A stretch of 49,386 bases of DNA from Lachnospiraceae bacterium (GTDB lineage Bacteria; Bacillota; Clostridia; Lachnospirales; Lachnospiraceae): assembly GCA_018384375.1 (NCBI GenBank), contig JAHAYJ010000083.1:36304-85689 (forward strand), in the 5' to 3' direction. The notes under the pieces are model-generated. The model was not told where the DNA came from, made no database searches, and was given only the letters and a program-made list of their open reading frames with translations. Shown piece by piece: positions 35,703-46,132 of the stretch; positions within the stretch are counted from its first letter, which is position 1; each line of letters starts with the position of its first letter. A program made the position numbers and the translations under genes.

Positions 35703-38597
35703 TTATCGGTATTTATTTTGATTTTCTTTATACCTGCGCAACATTTTTTTTACATATTTTCCGGTATAAGAACCTTCTGCCTCTGCAACCTCCTCCGGTG
35801 TTCCGCAGGCAACCACCTGTCCTCCTCTGTCTCCGCCGTCAGGTCCCATGTCGATAATGTAGTCTGCCGTCTTGATCACGTCCAGGTTATGTTCAATTAC
35901 AACTACCGTGTTTCCGCTGTCAGCCAGTCTGTGCAAAATATCTACCAGCTTATGCACATCTGCAAAATGAAGTCCGGTGGTGGGCTCATCCAGAATATAA
36001 ATTGTGTTTCCCGTGCTTCGTTTGCTCAACTCAGTAGCCAGCTTAATTCTCTGCGCTTCTCCACCGGACAAGGTAGTAGAAGGCTGTCCCAGCTTCACAT
36101 AAGAAAGCCCAACATCATTTAAGGTTTCTATTTTTCGTCGGATTGACGGCAGATTCTCAAAGAAAGGAACTGCCTCCTCCACTGTCATATCAAGTACATC
36201 ATAGATGCTCTTTCCTTTATATTTTACTTCCAGCGTCTCTCTGTTATATCGCTTGCCGCCGCAAACCTCACAGGGTACATAAACATCCGGGAGAAAATGC
36301 ATTTCAATCTTAATGATTCCATCTCCGCCACAAGCCTCGCACCTACCACCTTTTACATTGAAACTGAAACGTCCCTTCTTATAGCCTTTTGCTTTCGCAT
36401 CGGGTGTTCCCGCAAATAGATCCCTTATCATATCAAACACACCTGTGTAGGTTGCCGGATTGGATCTGGGTGTCCTTCCAATCGGTGATTGATCAATATC
36501 AATGACTTTATCCAGTTTTTTGATCCCCGTGATATCTTTATGCTTCCCGGGAATTGTCCTTGCCCGATTCAAATCTCTAGCAAGTCTCTTATAAAGAATT
36601 TCATTCACCAGAGAGCTCTTACCGGAGCCGGATACACCGGTGACGCAGGTAAGAACTCCGGTGGGAATTTTTACGGTAATATCCTTCAAATTATTCTCTT
36701 TTGCGCCTGTGATCGTGAGCCATCCCTTTGGCTTTCGACGTGTCTTTGGAACAGGCACCTGTAACTTTCCGCTTAAGTATTGACCGGTAATGGATTCCTC
36801 CACCTCCATAATCTCTTTTGCGGTCCCCTGTGCAATGACCTGTCCACCGTGAGAACCCGCACCCGGACCAATATCCACGATATGGTCCGCCTCCAGCATA
36901 GTATCTTCATCATGTTCTACCACTATCAGCGTATTACCCATATCCCTGAGATTTTTCAAAGTGTTCAGAAGCTTATCATTATCTTTCTGGTGCAATCCGA
37001 TGCTAGGCTCATCTAAAATATAGCATACGCCTACCAATCCGGAGCCAATCTGCGTTGCAAGGCGAATTCTCTGTGCCTCCCCTCCCGACAAGGTTGCCGT
37101 TGCACGAGCCAATGACAGATAATCCAAGCCCACATCAATCAAAAATCCTACTCTCGCATTAATCTCCTTGAGTACCTGCTGCCCAATTATCTGCTGCTGT
37201 TTTGACAGCTTCATGTCCTTCAGGAATGCATGCAAATCTCTGATTGACAGAGAGGTTATTTCATAAATGTTCTTATCACAGACTGTAACTGCCAGCGAAT
37301 CCTTCTTCAGTCTCATACCGTTACATTCTTTGCAGGGCGTAATACGCATAAAGGTTTCATATTCCTGCTTAATTACATCCGAACCGGTTTCTCTGTATTT
37401 TCTTTCCATATTCCGGATCAGTCCTTCAAAAGCAACCGGATAAACGCCCTCTCCACGCTGTCCTTTATAATGCACCTTTACTTCTCTGCCGTTCGTTCCA
37501 TGAATCAGCATCTGATAGATTTCCTCCGGATAATCCTGTATCGGCGTATCCAGACTAAACTGATATTCCCTAGAAAGTGCCTGAAGTAATGCATTGGTGA
37601 AACTTCCCTGCTCATTGCAGGACTGCCACCCCATAACCTGAATTGCACCTTCGTTAATGCTTAAGGATTTATCCGGAATCATCAGTTCCGGATCAAATTC
37701 CATTTTATAACCTAAACCAAAGCAAACCGGGCAGGCACCGAAGGGATTGTTGAAAGAAAAACTCCGCGGTTCTATTTCGCTGATACTGACTCCACAGTCC
37801 GGGCAGGAAAAACTTTGGCTGAAATTAATCGTTTCCCCATCAATCACATCTACCATCAAAAGGCCTTCTGCAAGTGCCAGAACACTCTCGATAGAATCTG
37901 TCAGTCTTCTCTCGATGCCCGGCTTTATTACCAGTCTGTCCACAACAATTTCAATATTATGCTTAATATTTTTATCCAGCTTTATTTCCTCTGTCAGCTC
38001 ATATAAATTTCCATCTATACGTACCCTGACATAACCGCTTCTCTTGGCCCGATCGAAAACCTTGGCATGCTCACCCTTTCTTCCTCTGACTACCGGTGCA
38101 AGTAACTGTATCCTAGACCCTTCCGGAAGCTCCATAATCTGATCAACCATCTGATCCACACTCTGTTTTTTAATTTCCTTTCCGCATTCCGGGCAGTGAG
38201 GTACTCCAACTCTTGCATAGAGCAACCGAAAATAATCATATATTTCTGTGACAGTTCCCACCGTAGAACGAGGATTTCTGTTAGTTGATTTCTGGTCTAT
38301 GGAAATCGCAGGAGACAGACCTTCTATCTTTTCAACATTGGGCTTTTCCATCTGCCCGAGAAACTGTCTTGCATAGGAGGACAATGATTCCATGTACCTT
38401 CTCTGGCCCTCTGCGTAAATGGTGTCAAACGCCAAGGAAGATTTACCGGATCCCGAAAGACCGGTAAGCACTACCAGTTCATTTCTGGGAATATCCACAT
38501 CCAAATTTTTCAAATTATGCTCATTGGCCCCTCTGATCTTAATATACTCTCTAGGACGAATTTTGGGGCTTTCTATATGCTTGTCTGATAATTTCAT
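35703..38597 (-). CDS. uvrA: Excinuclease ABC subunit A
   Basis: The damage-sensing ATPase of nucleotide excision repair, acting as a dimer that loads UvrB. The 964-residue protein has two ABC modules: Walker [11 protein letters not shown] (N-terminal) and [10 protein letters not shown] (C-terminal), signatures LSGGEAQRI in both, and zinc fingers including CPECG...CPDCG and [19 protein letters not shown]...CEVCGG. The start is placed at 38597 ([12 protein letters not shown]) because GAGG lies 6 bases upstream and this gives a normal length; a longer reading from 38678 overlaps uvrB by 35 bases. It follows uvrB by about 46 bases on the same strand. Confidence 0.96.
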   Translation of the reverse strand: MKLSDKHIESPKIRPREYIKIRGANEHNLKNLDVDIPRNELVVLTGLSGSGKSSLAFDTIYAEGQRRYMESLSSYARQFLGQMEKPNVEKIEGLSPAISIDQKSTNRNPRSTVGTVTEIYDYFRLLYARVGVPHCPECGKEIKKQSVDQMVDQIMELPEGSRIQLLAPVVRGRKGEHAKVFDRAKRSGYVRVRIDGNLYELTEEIKLDKNIKHNIEIVVDRLVIKPGIERRLTDSIESVLALAEGLLMVDVIDGETINFSQSFSCPDCGVSISEIEPRSFSFNNPFGACPVCFGLGYKMEFDPELMIPDKSLSINEGAIQVMGWQSCNEQGSFTNALLQALSREYQFSLDTPIQDYPEEIYQMLIHGTNGREVKVHYKGQRGEGVYPVAFEGLIRNMERKYRETGSDVIKQEYETFMRITPCKECNGMRLKKDSLAVTVCDKNIYEITSLSIRDLHAFLKDMKLSKQQQIIGQQVLKEINARVGFLIDVGLDYLSLARATATLSGGEAQRIRLATQIGSGLVGVCYILDEPSIGLHQKDNDKLLNTLKNLRDMGNTLIVVEHDEDTMLEADHIVDIGPGAGSHGGQVIAQGTAKEIMEVEESITGQYLSGKLQVPVPKTRRKPKGWLTITGAKENNLKDITVKIPTGVLTCVTGVSGSGKSSLVNEILYKRLARDLNRARTIPGKHKDITGIKKLDKVIDIDQSPIGRTPRSNPATYTGVFDMIRDLFAGTPDAKAKGYKKGRFSFNVKGGRCEACGGDGIIKIEMHFLPDVYVPCEVCGGKRYNRETLEVKYKGKSIYDVLDMTVEEAVPFFENLPSIRRKIETLNDVGLSYVKLGQPSTTLSGGEAQRIKLATELSKRSTGNTIYILDEPTTGLHFADVHKLVDILHRLADSGNTVVVIEHNLDVIKTADYIIDMGPDGGDRGGQVVACGTPEEVAEAEGSYTGKYVKKMLRRYKENQNKYR

Positions 38598-38643
38598 ATG
38601 CTTCCTCACATTCTTCTTACGATATGATTTTTCTCCGGCCGCT

Positions 38644-40683
38644 TTATTGTTTTTGTGCTCTCTGCTCCTTGCGCTCATCGTCTTCCAATTCCTTCAATTT
38701 AATCTTAAGCGCAGTCATCTTGTCCCGCAGCTCTGCTGCTGCCTCAAAGTTGAGATCTGCCGCTGCCTTCTTCATCTGCTTTTCAATCTGTGCTATCAAC
38801 TTTTCAAGCTCTTTCCGGCTCATGGATTCCGGATCCTTTTCAAAGCGAAGCTCCTCCTTGGCGATCACCTTGGAAATACTGATCAGATCCCGGACCGCCT
38901 TCTTAATTGTCTGTGGCGTGATATGGTTTTCTTCATTATACTTTTCCTGAATGGCACGGCGTCTGTTCGTCTCATCAATTGCTGCCTTCATGGAATCCGT
39001 CATCTGATCTGCATACATGATCACATGTCCATCTACATTACGGGCAGCACGGCCAATCGTCTGGATCAGGGATGTTTCTGAGCGCAAAAAACCTTCCTTA
39101 TCTGCATCCAGTATCGCTACCAGAGAAATTTCCGGAATATCCAGTCCTTCTCTCAAAAGATTGATTCCCACCAACACATCAAAGACATCCAAACGCATAT
39201 CGCGGATAATCTCTGCTCTCTCAAGGGTGTCAATATCGGAGTGAAGATATTTTACCCTGATTCCCACATCACTCATATAGTCAGTGAGATCCTCTGCCAT
39301 GCGCTTGGTGAGCGTTGTTACCAAAACCTTATTATGCTTAGCCGTTTCCCTGTTTACCTCCGCAATCAGATCATCGATCTGACCTTCTACAGGACGCACG
39401 GATATTTCCGGATCAAGCAGTCCGGTAGGACGAATAATCTGTTCCGTGCGCAGCAGCTCATGCTCCCTCTCATAGACAGAGGGTGTGGCAGAAACAAACA
39501 GCATCTGATCGATATGTCTCTCAAACTCTTCGAAGCAAAGGGGTCTGTTGTCCAATGCGGACGGCAGTCGGAAACCGTAATCCACCAATGTTGTCTTGCG
39601 ATTGCGATCTCCTGTGTACATCGCTCCGATCTGCGGGATTGTCATATGGGATTCATCAATAATAATCAGATAGTCATCTCCAAAATAATCCATCAAGGTA
39701 TGGGGCATTGCTCCGGCCTGCATTCCGGAAAGATGCCTGGAATAGTTTTCAATCCCAGAGCAGAATCCCGTCTCACGAAGCATCTCAATATCAAAATTCG
39801 TCCTCTCCGAGATTCTCTGTGCCTCCAGCAATTTATCTTCACTTTTGAAATAGCGAATACGTTCTTCCAGCTCATCCTCAATATCCTTACACGCACGATT
39901 AATCTTTTCCTGCGGTACTACATAATGGGATGCGGGGAAAATTGCCACATGTTCCAATGTTGCATGAACCTGCCCTGTAAGAGGATCTGTCAATGCAATT
40001 CTGTCTATTTCATCTCCAAAAAATTCCACCCGGATCAGGTAATCTCCTCCCTGTGCCGGATATATTTCAACCACATCTCCTCTTACTCGAAAGCATCCCC
40101 TGTCAAGATCCAGATCATTCCTGTCATACTTAATCTCAATCAATTCTCTGAGTACCTGATCTCTGTCCTTCACCATTCCGGGTCTGAGTGATACAATCAT
40201 CTCCTGATAATCATCCGGACTTCCCAATCCATAGATGCAGGAAACACTGGCTACAACAACCACATCCCTTCTCTCGGAAAGAGAAGCCGTTGCAGACAGA
40301 CGAAGCCGGTCTATCTCATCATTAACGGAAGAATCCTTCGCTATATAAGTATCCGAGGAAGGCACATATGCCTCCGGCTGATAATAATCATAATAAGAAA
40401 CAAAATATTCTACCGCATTTTCCGGGAAAAATTCTTTAAATTCCCCGTATAGCTGCCCTGCAAGTGTCTTATTGTGGGCTATCACCAACGTCGGCTTATT
40501 TAACGCGGCAATTACATTAGCCATGGTAAAAGTCTTTCCGGAACCGGTAACGCCCAGCAGAGTCTGAAACTGATTTCCCTGCCTGAATCCATCAACCAGC
40601 TCTTTAATTGCCTGCGGCTGGTCTCCGGTAGGTTGATAATCAGAATGCAAAATGAACCGTGCCGGTTTATCTTTTTTATCCAT
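38644..40683 (-). CDS. uvrB: Excinuclease ABC subunit B
   Basis: The damage-verifying helicase-like subunit. The 679-residue protein carries Walker [13 protein letters not shown] (about residues 44-55), the DNA-gripping beta-hairpin [21 protein letters not shown] (about 94-114), DESHMT, helicase motifs with [22 protein letters not shown] and QTIGRAARN, and a C-terminal UVR motif ([21 protein letters not shown]) for UvrC binding. AGGAGG before the ATG. Its promoter and a LexA-like box lie directly upstream, so SOS induction of uvrBA is expected. Confidence 0.97.
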   Translation of the reverse strand: MDKKDKPARFILHSDYQPTGDQPQAIKELVDGFRQGNQFQTLLGVTGSGKTFTMANVIAALNKPTLVIAHNKTLAGQLYGEFKEFFPENAVEYFVSYYDYYQPEAYVPSSDTYIAKDSSVNDEIDRLRLSATASLSERRDVVVVASVSCIYGLGSPDDYQEMIVSLRPGMVKDRDQVLRELIEIKYDRNDLDLDRGCFRVRGDVVEIYPAQGGDYLIRVEFFGDEIDRIALTDPLTGQVHATLEHVAIFPASHYVVPQEKINRACKDIEDELEERIRYFKSEDKLLEAQRISERTNFDIEMLRETGFCSGIENYSRHLSGMQAGAMPHTLMDYFGDDYLIIIDESHMTIPQIGAMYTGDRNRKTTLVDYGFRLPSALDNRPLCFEEFERHIDQMLFVSATPSVYEREHELLRTEQIIRPTGLLDPEISVRPVEGQIDDLIAEVNRETAKHNKVLVTTLTKRMAEDLTDYMSDVGIRVKYLHSDIDTLERAEIIRDMRLDVFDVLVGINLLREGLDIPEISLVAILDADKEGFLRSETSLIQTIGRAARNVDGHVIMYADQMTDSMKAAIDETNRRRAIQEKYNEENHITPQTIKKAVRDLISISKVIAKEELRFEKDPESMSRKELEKLIAQIEKQMKKAAADLNFEAAAELRDKMTALKIKLKELEDDERKEQRAQKQ

Positions 40684-40705
40684 AAAGAGGCCTCCTGCTT
40701 AACAC

Positions 40706-40758
40706 GAATAAAAGCGTGTATAGATTAGCTTTACCCATTATAGCACATCTATACACGC
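40706..40758 (-). terminator. Hairpin terminator of the ftsEX run, enclosing the uvrB -10
   Basis: An 11-bp perfect stem, GCGTGTATAGA and TCTATACACGC (40748-40758 and 40714-40724), around a 23-base loop; on the minus strand TTTTATT follows. It would stop transcripts arriving from the CtpA-like gene, but transcripts starting at the uvrB promoter begin inside the loop and lack its 5' arm. Confidence 0.65.
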
Positions 40759-40765
40759 ATAGCAA
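40737..40765 (-). promoter_or_regulatory. Promoter for uvrBA
   Basis: On the minus strand TTGCTA (40760-40765), 17-base spacer and perfect TATAAT (40737-40742) with a TGC extension just before it. It gives a short leader of about 47 bases. Confidence 0.8.
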
Positions 40766-40776
40766 ACATTTGTTCT
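40763..40776 (-). promoter_or_regulatory. LexA (DinR)-like SOS operator before uvrB
   Basis: On the minus strand AGAACAAATGTTTG, matching the Gram-positive consensus CGAACRNRYGTTYC at 12 of 14 positions, with only the two outermost bases off. It overlaps the -35 of the uvrB promoter by three bases, a usual place for a repressor site. uvrBA is a known LexA target in Firmicutes. Confidence 0.8.
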
Positions 40777-40779
40777 GTA

Positions 40780-42105
40780 TTATGAGATTTTATTCTCCAA
40801 TATTTCTATTGCTCTTTCAACCTGATTGTCTGTTCCTTCCGCTTCGTAAGCATCATAGTCATATTCCAGCTCAATATCCGGTTCAATCCCTATGCCATGA
40901 ATATTTCTTCCCGAAGGAGTAAAATAAGCACTTACGGTAAGCCTCAATGCTGTGCCATCTTCCAGCCTGTAAATTCTCTGGACAATTCCCTTTCCAAAGG
41001 TTTGGGTTCCGAGCAATGTTCCTTTGTTATAATCCTGAATGGCACCTGCCAATATTTCCGATGCACTTGCCGAATAGCCGTTCACCAACACAACCAGGGG
41101 CATCTGAAGCTCTCTCGTTCCGTCACAGGTATATTCTTTTCTATTTCCATCTTTATCTTCTGTATATACAATAAGTCCTTCCGGCAAAATTTTTCTTGCA
41201 ATCTCTACAACTGCATCCAAATCCCCTCCGGGGTTACTTCTAAGGTCAAGGATCAGCCCTTTCATTCCGTTTTCATTCAATTCTGCCATGGCCTCTGTAT
41301 ACTGATCTACCGTTACAGTATCAAACTCCCGGATACGCAGATATCCGATTTCTGAATCCTCCACCATTCCCCAGTAAACGGTAGCCGTTTCAATCTGTCT
41401 GGCTCTTACAATATCCATTTCCAGATAGTCTGTTTCACCTTCCCGGTAAATCTTTAAATGTACTGTCGTCCCCTCTCTTCCCTTTACCCTGCTGACTACG
41501 GCAGTTAAGCTTAATCCCTTTGTAGATTCACCATCAACCTCATAAATGATATCGCCTTCCCGAAGTCCTGCCTCCTGAGCCGGTGTATCATCCATGACAC
41601 CACTGATCATTGCCATTTCCATCTCTTCATTCAAGGAGATATAGGCTCCTATTCCATAGGAGATGCCCTGATTGCTGTTTGACACATCCTCCAATTCTTC
41701 CTCGGAATAATACTCCGAATAAGGGTCTCCCAGAGCTTCCATCAGTCCTCGGTAAACACCATCCTGCAGCGTCTCAGCAGTCACTTCTTCTTCCGTATAA
41801 TTATAATAGTAGGTGTCGACTATACCTTCTATTGTCTTCATTTTTTGTAGGGTATCTGTGCTGAGTACACCGTCATCAGCTATGCCTTCTGTACTTTCTG
41901 CACTTACAGTTCCTGTTCGCTTTATCGCAAACAGTTGGTAGGCCGTTTTCCCCACATAAACTCCTGTAAATAGCAGAAGCATAACAAGCATTCCGAAAAT
42001 AACGCCGCCCAGGAAATTTTTTCTTACTTTTCTATCTTCTCTATCGAGTACCGCATTCTCCTGTTCCAGAGATACGCCTTCCAATTCTTCTGATTCCTTA
42101 TCCAA
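40780..42105 (-). CDS. S41 family C-terminal processing peptidase (CtpA/CtpB-like)
   Basis: A 441-residue extracytoplasmic serine protease anchored by one N-terminal membrane helix (about 31-52), with a PDZ domain (about 140-230) and an S41 domain containing GLILDLRSNPGGDLDAVV, the nucleophile-bearing NGYSASASEILAGA (Ser347 region) and the general-base Lys372 in TFGKGIVQRI. Such enzymes trim secreted or membrane proteins; in B. subtilis CtpB processes a sporulation checkpoint factor. The start codon is TTG (42103-42105) with GGAG 8 bases upstream. It is the last gene of the ftsE-ftsX-hydrolase run, 19 bases after the hydrolase gene. Confidence 0.93.
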   Translation of the reverse strand: MDKESEELEGVSLEQENAVLDREDRKVRKNFLGGVIFGMLVMLLLFTGVYVGKTAYQLFAIKRTGTVSAESTEGIADDGVLSTDTLQKMKTIEGIVDTYYYNYTEEEVTAETLQDGVYRGLMEALGDPYSEYYSEEELEDVSNSNQGISYGIGAYISLNEEMEMAMISGVMDDTPAQEAGLREGDIIYEVDGESTKGLSLTAVVSRVKGREGTTVHLKIYREGETDYLEMDIVRARQIETATVYWGMVEDSEIGYLRIREFDTVTVDQYTEAMAELNENGMKGLILDLRSNPGGDLDAVVEIARKILPEGLIVYTEDKDGNRKEYTCDGTRELQMPLVVLVNGYSASASEILAGAIQDYNKGTLLGTQTFGKGIVQRIYRLEDGTALRLTVSAYFTPSGRNIHGIGIEPDIELEYDYDAYEAEGTDNQVERAIEILENKIS

Positions 42106-42124
42106 TCTTAACTCTCCATTCCGC

Positions 42125-43345
42125 CTAAGATTTCAAATAGCTCCAGGGATTCACATAGCTTCCGTTTAGGCGCACGCTAAAGTGCAGATGATTACCAGTA
42201 GATCGTCCTGTAGTCCCGACAGCAGCAATTTTATCTCCCTTTGAAACCTCCGTTCCCTTGGAAACATAAAGTGCTGAAGCATGCATATAAATCGTATACA
42301 GATTATCACCGTGGTCGATCATGATATAGTTTCCCATAGTACTATTGTAATCAGCCGCAACCACCTTTCCATCATAGGCAGCCAGAATCGGGCTTCCCCC
42401 CGGTGCCGCCATATCTACTCCGTTATGGAATTGCTGGACTCCCAGTGTGGGATGTATCCGATATCCATAATCATCGGATATTCTTGTATAGGAAGGTGCC
42501 GGCCAGGTAAACATACCGCCATCATATTTACGCCCCTGTTCTGCTGCCAGCTTCTTTCTCTCCTCAGCAACAGCAGCTTCCAGTGCTTTAATTGTTTCAT
42601 TTTCAGCTGCAATCTCTGCCTCATAGTCCTTGATTGCCTGCTCCTTGCTTGCAATATCGGTAGATACCTGACTGATTTCCTGCTCTTTTGCCGTAATCAG
42701 CTCATTCAAGGCATCTTCTTCCGCCTGTGCTGCAGCCTTTGCCTCATCCAGAACGCCCTTTTCTTCTTCAAGTCCCTCTTTGCAGAGCGCTACATATTCC
42801 GCATATTCCACATACTCATCCAGCATTTTACGGTCATATGCCGAAAGAGACTCAATATATTCTGCTTTATTCAGCATTTCTCCAAAGCTTTTTGAACTGA
42901 AGATAAGCTCAAGGCTTAGGTTGTCTCCCTTCTCATACATAAACTTAATTCTGGATTTCATCGCATTATACTGATTCTGCTGAACCTCAATTGCTTCCTC
43001 CAGTTCCTGCGTCTTTTCTGCAATTTCCCCTTCCTTCTCCGTGATCAGGGTTTTCAGTTCATCGATCTTTGTCTGAACTGCTACCAGATTTGCATCCATC
43101 TGCGCAACATAATTCGAAAGACTGGTTCTGGACTCCTCCAGTTCTTTTTTCAGTTCTTTTACATCTGTAAGTCCACTCTGCAGAGCCTTTTTCTGTTCCT
43201 TCGCCTTGTCTATTTCAGCTTCCATCTGCTTAATACTGTCATTTGTCAGTTCACTGGCAAATGCAGTGGTCTGATATCGGGAAGCAACACCACTGACAAA
43301 TACAAGAGCAAGTACTACGCAGAATACTCTCTTCCATCGTTTCAT
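42125..43345 (-). CDS. Murein hydrolase activator / M23 peptidase with coiled coil (EnvC/CwlO-like)
   Basis: A 406-residue secreted protein. The signal peptide (1-30, cleavage near TTAFA) is followed by a long coiled coil (about 35-265, rich in EEIEKAKE-type heptads) and a C-terminal M23 LytM domain with the zinc ligands H307 and D311 in QFHNGVDMAAPGG and H388 in GNHLHFSV, so unlike degenerate EnvC it should be an active endopeptidase. The coiled coil is the part that binds FtsEX in homologues. It follows ftsX by 11 bases, which strongly suggests that FtsEX gates its wall cleavage at the growing or dividing cell surface. Confidence 0.92.
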   Translation of the reverse strand: MKRWKRVFCVVLALVFVSGVASRYQTTAFASELTNDSIKQMEAEIDKAKEQKKALQSGLTDVKELKKELEESRTSLSNYVAQMDANLVAVQTKIDELKTLITEKEGEIAEKTQELEEAIEVQQNQYNAMKSRIKFMYEKGDNLSLELIFSSKSFGEMLNKAEYIESLSAYDRKMLDEYVEYAEYVALCKEGLEEEKGVLDEAKAAAQAEEDALNELITAKEQEISQVSTDIASKEQAIKDYEAEIAAENETIKALEAAVAEERKKLAAEQGRKYDGGMFTWPAPSYTRISDDYGYRIHPTLGVQQFHNGVDMAAPGGSPILAAYDGKVVAADYNSTMGNYIMIDHGDNLYTIYMHASALYVSKGTEVSKGDKIAAVGTTGRSTGNHLHFSVRLNGSYVNPWSYLKS

Positions 43346-43356
43346 TTTTACCCCAA

Positions 43357-44253
43357 CTATACTCTAAGGTGCTTTCTGACCGTAATCATACTTCCAAGAA
43401 AACCAATTCCCACACCCATTAAAACCGACACAGACAACAGGATTCCAAAAATCTCGTCCACTGACAGGAAAGATAACAGCTGTGTTAATGTGGAAAATTC
43501 TACCATAATATATTCAATCACCTTGTTATAGAGAACATAAATAATTCCTACCGGAATCAGCGCACCGATTGCACCGATAAGCATACCTTCGATCACAAAG
43601 GGAGACCTGACAAAAAAGTCTGTGGCTCCGATATATTTCATAATAGAAATTTCCTCTTTTCTGACAGAAATACCGATCATGACCGTGTTGCTGATCAGGA
43701 AAATGGATACTGCAAACAGAATTGCAATAATTCCCACTGATACATAAGCAATCAGAGCATTCACACCTGTCAGTGTCGAAGCAGTAACCTCAGATCTGTT
43801 AACCAGTCTGATTCCATCCACTCCCTCCAAATACGTTACCAATGCAGGCTGCATCGATACATCATTGAGGTATATTTCATAACTGGCAGAATCTGCCAAC
43901 GGATTTTCCGTAAACCCATCTGCATACTCCCCAAGGTATTCCTCCTTAAATCCTTCCCACGCTTCATCGGCAGAAATAAATTCCTTTTTCGATACTTCAG
44001 GTCGTTTATCTATGAGAGTACCAATCTCTTCAATTCTCTCCTGGCTGATTCCCTCGTCAAAAAAGACTGTAACAGAAACTCCCTCCTGCGCAGTCTTTAC
44101 AATATTTTGAAAGTTAGCAATAATGGCATAAAAAAGACCAAACAGGAAAAGGCAGGCTCCTATGGTAGCTATGGAAGCCAGTGTAAACCATTTATTCCTG
44201 AATATATTGATGCAGCCCTGTTTGATGGTATAAAAAAATGTACTAATCCTCAT
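43357..44253 (-). CDS. ftsX: Cell division protein FtsX
   Basis: The membrane half of the FtsEX ABC complex. The 298-residue protein has an N-terminal cytosolic helix, TM1 (about 23-46, FTLASIATIGACLFLFGLFYAII), an extracytoplasmic domain, and three further helices near residues 165-290. It transmits ATPase strokes of FtsE to a wall hydrolase outside. The start is the ATG at 44253 (MRISTFFYTIKQG), typical for Firmicute FtsX; an upstream in-frame TTG reading would add 11 residues. It overlaps ftsE by 11 bases, so translation is coupled. Confidence 0.95.
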   Translation of the reverse strand: MRISTFFYTIKQGCINIFRNKWFTLASIATIGACLFLFGLFYAIIANFQNIVKTAQEGVSVTVFFDEGISQERIEEIGTLIDKRPEVSKKEFISADEAWEGFKEEYLGEYADGFTENPLADSASYEIYLNDVSMQPALVTYLEGVDGIRLVNRSEVTASTLTGVNALIAYVSVGIIAILFAVSIFLISNTVMIGISVRKEEISIMKYIGATDFFVRSPFVIEGMLIGAIGALIPVGIIYVLYNKVIEYIMVEFSTLTQLLSFLSVDEIFGILLSVSVLMGVGIGFLGSMITVRKHLRV

Positions 44254-44989
44254 CGATATAAACACCCTTTTCTTCGTCGCTGACAATGACGCCTTTCTTC
44301 ATGGTAACAACCCGCTTCTGCATTGCATTGACTATCTCACGATTATGAGTTACCACCAGCACCGTAGTTCCGTTCTCATTGATCTGCTCCAAAAGCTTCA
44401 TAATTTCCCATGAATTTTTAGGATCAAGATTTCCAGTGGGCTCGTCCGCAAGCAGAATGCTGGGGCGATTTACCAGCGCTCTTGCAATTGCCACCCTCTG
44501 CTGCTCACCACCTGAGAGCTGCCTTGGCTTTGCCTTATACTTCCCGGCAAGCCCAACTGTTGCAAGGATACTGGGCACATTTCTTTTAATATCCTTACTT
44601 GGAACCTGCACAATGCGTTGTGCAAAAGCAACATTTTCATAAACATTTCGATCCTTCAAAAGACGGAAGTCCTGAAAAACAATTCCCAGATTTCTTCTGA
44701 ATTTAGGAATCTTTCTATGTCGGATACGTACCAGATCATATCCCATTACATTGATCTCACCGGAGGTAGGAACCAGTTCCCTGAGAAGAAGCTTTATCAT
44801 AGTCGACTTACCTGATCCGCTGTCACCAACAATAAATACAAATTCTCCCTTTTGAATATGCAGATTTACCCCATTAAGTGCCGGTGCCCCTGTCGCATAT
44901 GCCTTGCTTACATTTGTCAGGGAAATAATCTCGTCACTCCCCGTAAACTGTTTTCTCTTTCTCTTTCCTCTAATTTCACTTTTCGCCAA
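44243..44989 (-). CDS. ftsE: Cell division ATP-binding protein FtsE
   Basis: The ATPase half of FtsEX. The 248-residue protein contains Walker A GDSGSGKSTMIKL, signature LSGGEQQRVAIARAL, Walker B ILLADEPTGNLDP and the switch histidine in VVTHNREIV. About 20 hydrophilic residues precede the usual FtsE start, with a basic RGKRKRKQF stretch. The start codon is TTG (44987-44989) with GAGGTGG 6 bases upstream and no good ATG further in. It follows the PucR-type regulator by 38 bases and precedes ftsX with an 11-base overlap. Confidence 0.95.
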   Translation of the reverse strand: MAKSEIRGKRKRKQFTGSDEIISLTNVSKAYATGAPALNGVNLHIQKGEFVFIVGDSGSGKSTMIKLLLRELVPTSGEINVMGYDLVRIRHRKIPKFRRNLGIVFQDFRLLKDRNVYENVAFAQRIVQVPSKDIKRNVPSILATVGLAGKYKAKPRQLSGGEQQRVAIARALVNRPSILLADEPTGNLDPKNSWEIMKLLEQINENGTTVLVVTHNREIVNAMQKRVVTMKKGVIVSDEEKGVYIDED

Positions 44990-45027
44990 TGTTATCCACC
45001 TCTATGCTTTAATCCTTAATTATCCGG

Positions 45028-46116
45028 TTAATATTCAAGATTTTCCATATAATTCATATACTTAACAACCATTAATGCAATCCGGAAGGTAATAGCATCC
45101 TCAAAAACTCTAAGATCAAGTCCAGTATTTTTCTGAAGCTTGTCCAGACGATAAACCAACGTATTTCTGTGTATAAACAACTGTCTGGACGTTTCAGACA
45201 CATTCAGGCTGTTTTCAAAGAACTTATTAATCGTAGTAAGTGTCTCTTCATCAAAATCATCCGGGCTTTTTCCATCAAAAATTTCCTTGATAAACATCTT
45301 GCACAAAGGAATCGGCAACTGATAAATCAGACGTCCGATTCCAAGTTCACTATAGGCAATAATATTTCTGTCATCAAAAAAGATTTTTCCCACATCCATA
45401 GCCATTTTTGCTTCCTTGTAGGAATGACTGACTTCCTTAATCTCCTTGACCACCGTTCCATAAGCAACACGAATTCCCGTCATTCCCTCTCGAATCAAGA
45501 AATTTTCCATGGCTCCTGCGGCCTTCTCTATCTCCTTACGACCATCTCCGTCAGAAAGATCCTTAACGACAATGACATTATTTTCATCCACTGCTGTCAC
45601 AAAATCCTTGCTGTTGCTTCCAAAATAAGTTCTCATGGTTTCAAGAACATTGTTATCCCTGTTGTTTGCAGTTTCAACAATCATAACAACTCTCTTCACA
45701 TCTGTCTGAATATGAAGCTTTTTTGCCCGACTGTAAATATCAATAAGCAAAAGATTATCCAAGAGAAGGTTTTTGATAAAATTATCCTTATCAAAGCGTT
45801 CCTTGTATGCCACAAGCAGATTTTGTATCTGAAATGCAGCCATCTTTCCAACCATATACACATCTTCCCCGGTACCCGCTGCCACCAATATGTATTCCAG
45901 CTGCTGCTCATCAAATATCTTAAAGTATTGAAAACCCTTTATTTCCTGAGAATCTGCCGGTGATTTTGCAAACTCTGCCGTTTCCGGTCCACACCCCGAC
46001 ATATTTGCAGCTGTCGAAGCTGCCTCCTTGCCGTCTGTATCCATTACACAAAAGTCAACTCTGGCAATTGCCTTTAGCCCTTCAATCGTATTTTGTAATA
46101 TCTGATTTGAAATCAT
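45028..46116 (-). CDS. PucR/CdaR-family helix-turn-helix regulator
   Basis: A 362-residue regulator. The N-terminal part (about 1-120) resembles a sugar-diacid or small-molecule sensor domain, a central GGDEF-like CdaR region (about 125-270) follows, and the C-terminal PucR-type HTH is LTTINKFFENSLNVSETSRQL and FIHRNTLVYRLDKLQKNTGLD. Such proteins govern carbohydrate-diacid or purine use in other species, but its neighbour here is the ftsEX run, not a catabolic gene; its target is unknown. ATG with AAAGGAGAGG upstream. It is probably the first gene of the transcript that continues into ftsE. A 9-bp inverted repeat sits just upstream of its ribosome site. Confidence 0.88.
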   Translation of the reverse strand: MISNQILQNTIEGLKAIARVDFCVMDTDGKEAASTAANMSGCGPETAEFAKSPADSQEIKGFQYFKIFDEQQLEYILVAAGTGEDVYMVGKMAAFQIQNLLVAYKERFDKDNFIKNLLLDNLLLIDIYSRAKKLHIQTDVKRVVMIVETANNRDNNVLETMRTYFGSNSKDFVTAVDENNVIVVKDLSDGDGRKEIEKAAGAMENFLIREGMTGIRVAYGTVVKEIKEVSHSYKEAKMAMDVGKIFFDDRNIIAYSELGIGRLIYQLPIPLCKMFIKEIFDGKSPDDFDEETLTTINKFFENSLNVSETSRQLFIHRNTLVYRLDKLQKNTGLDLRVFEDAITFRIALMVVKYMNYMENLEY

Positions 46117-46132
46117 ACAACCCTCTCCTTTA

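Noticed and set aside
39241-40191. 316-codon plus-strand frame opposite uvrB
   Set aside because: Fully inside uvrB; the amino-acid text is unlike a real protein. Similar shadows opposite glcK, leuA, uvrA, the M23 hydrolase and the PucR-type gene were left out for the same reason.
40714-40758. The inverted repeat as an operator instead of a terminator
   Set aside because: It has a T-rich tail and lies at a gene end; the operator role is better given to the LexA-like box beside it, though both remain possible.
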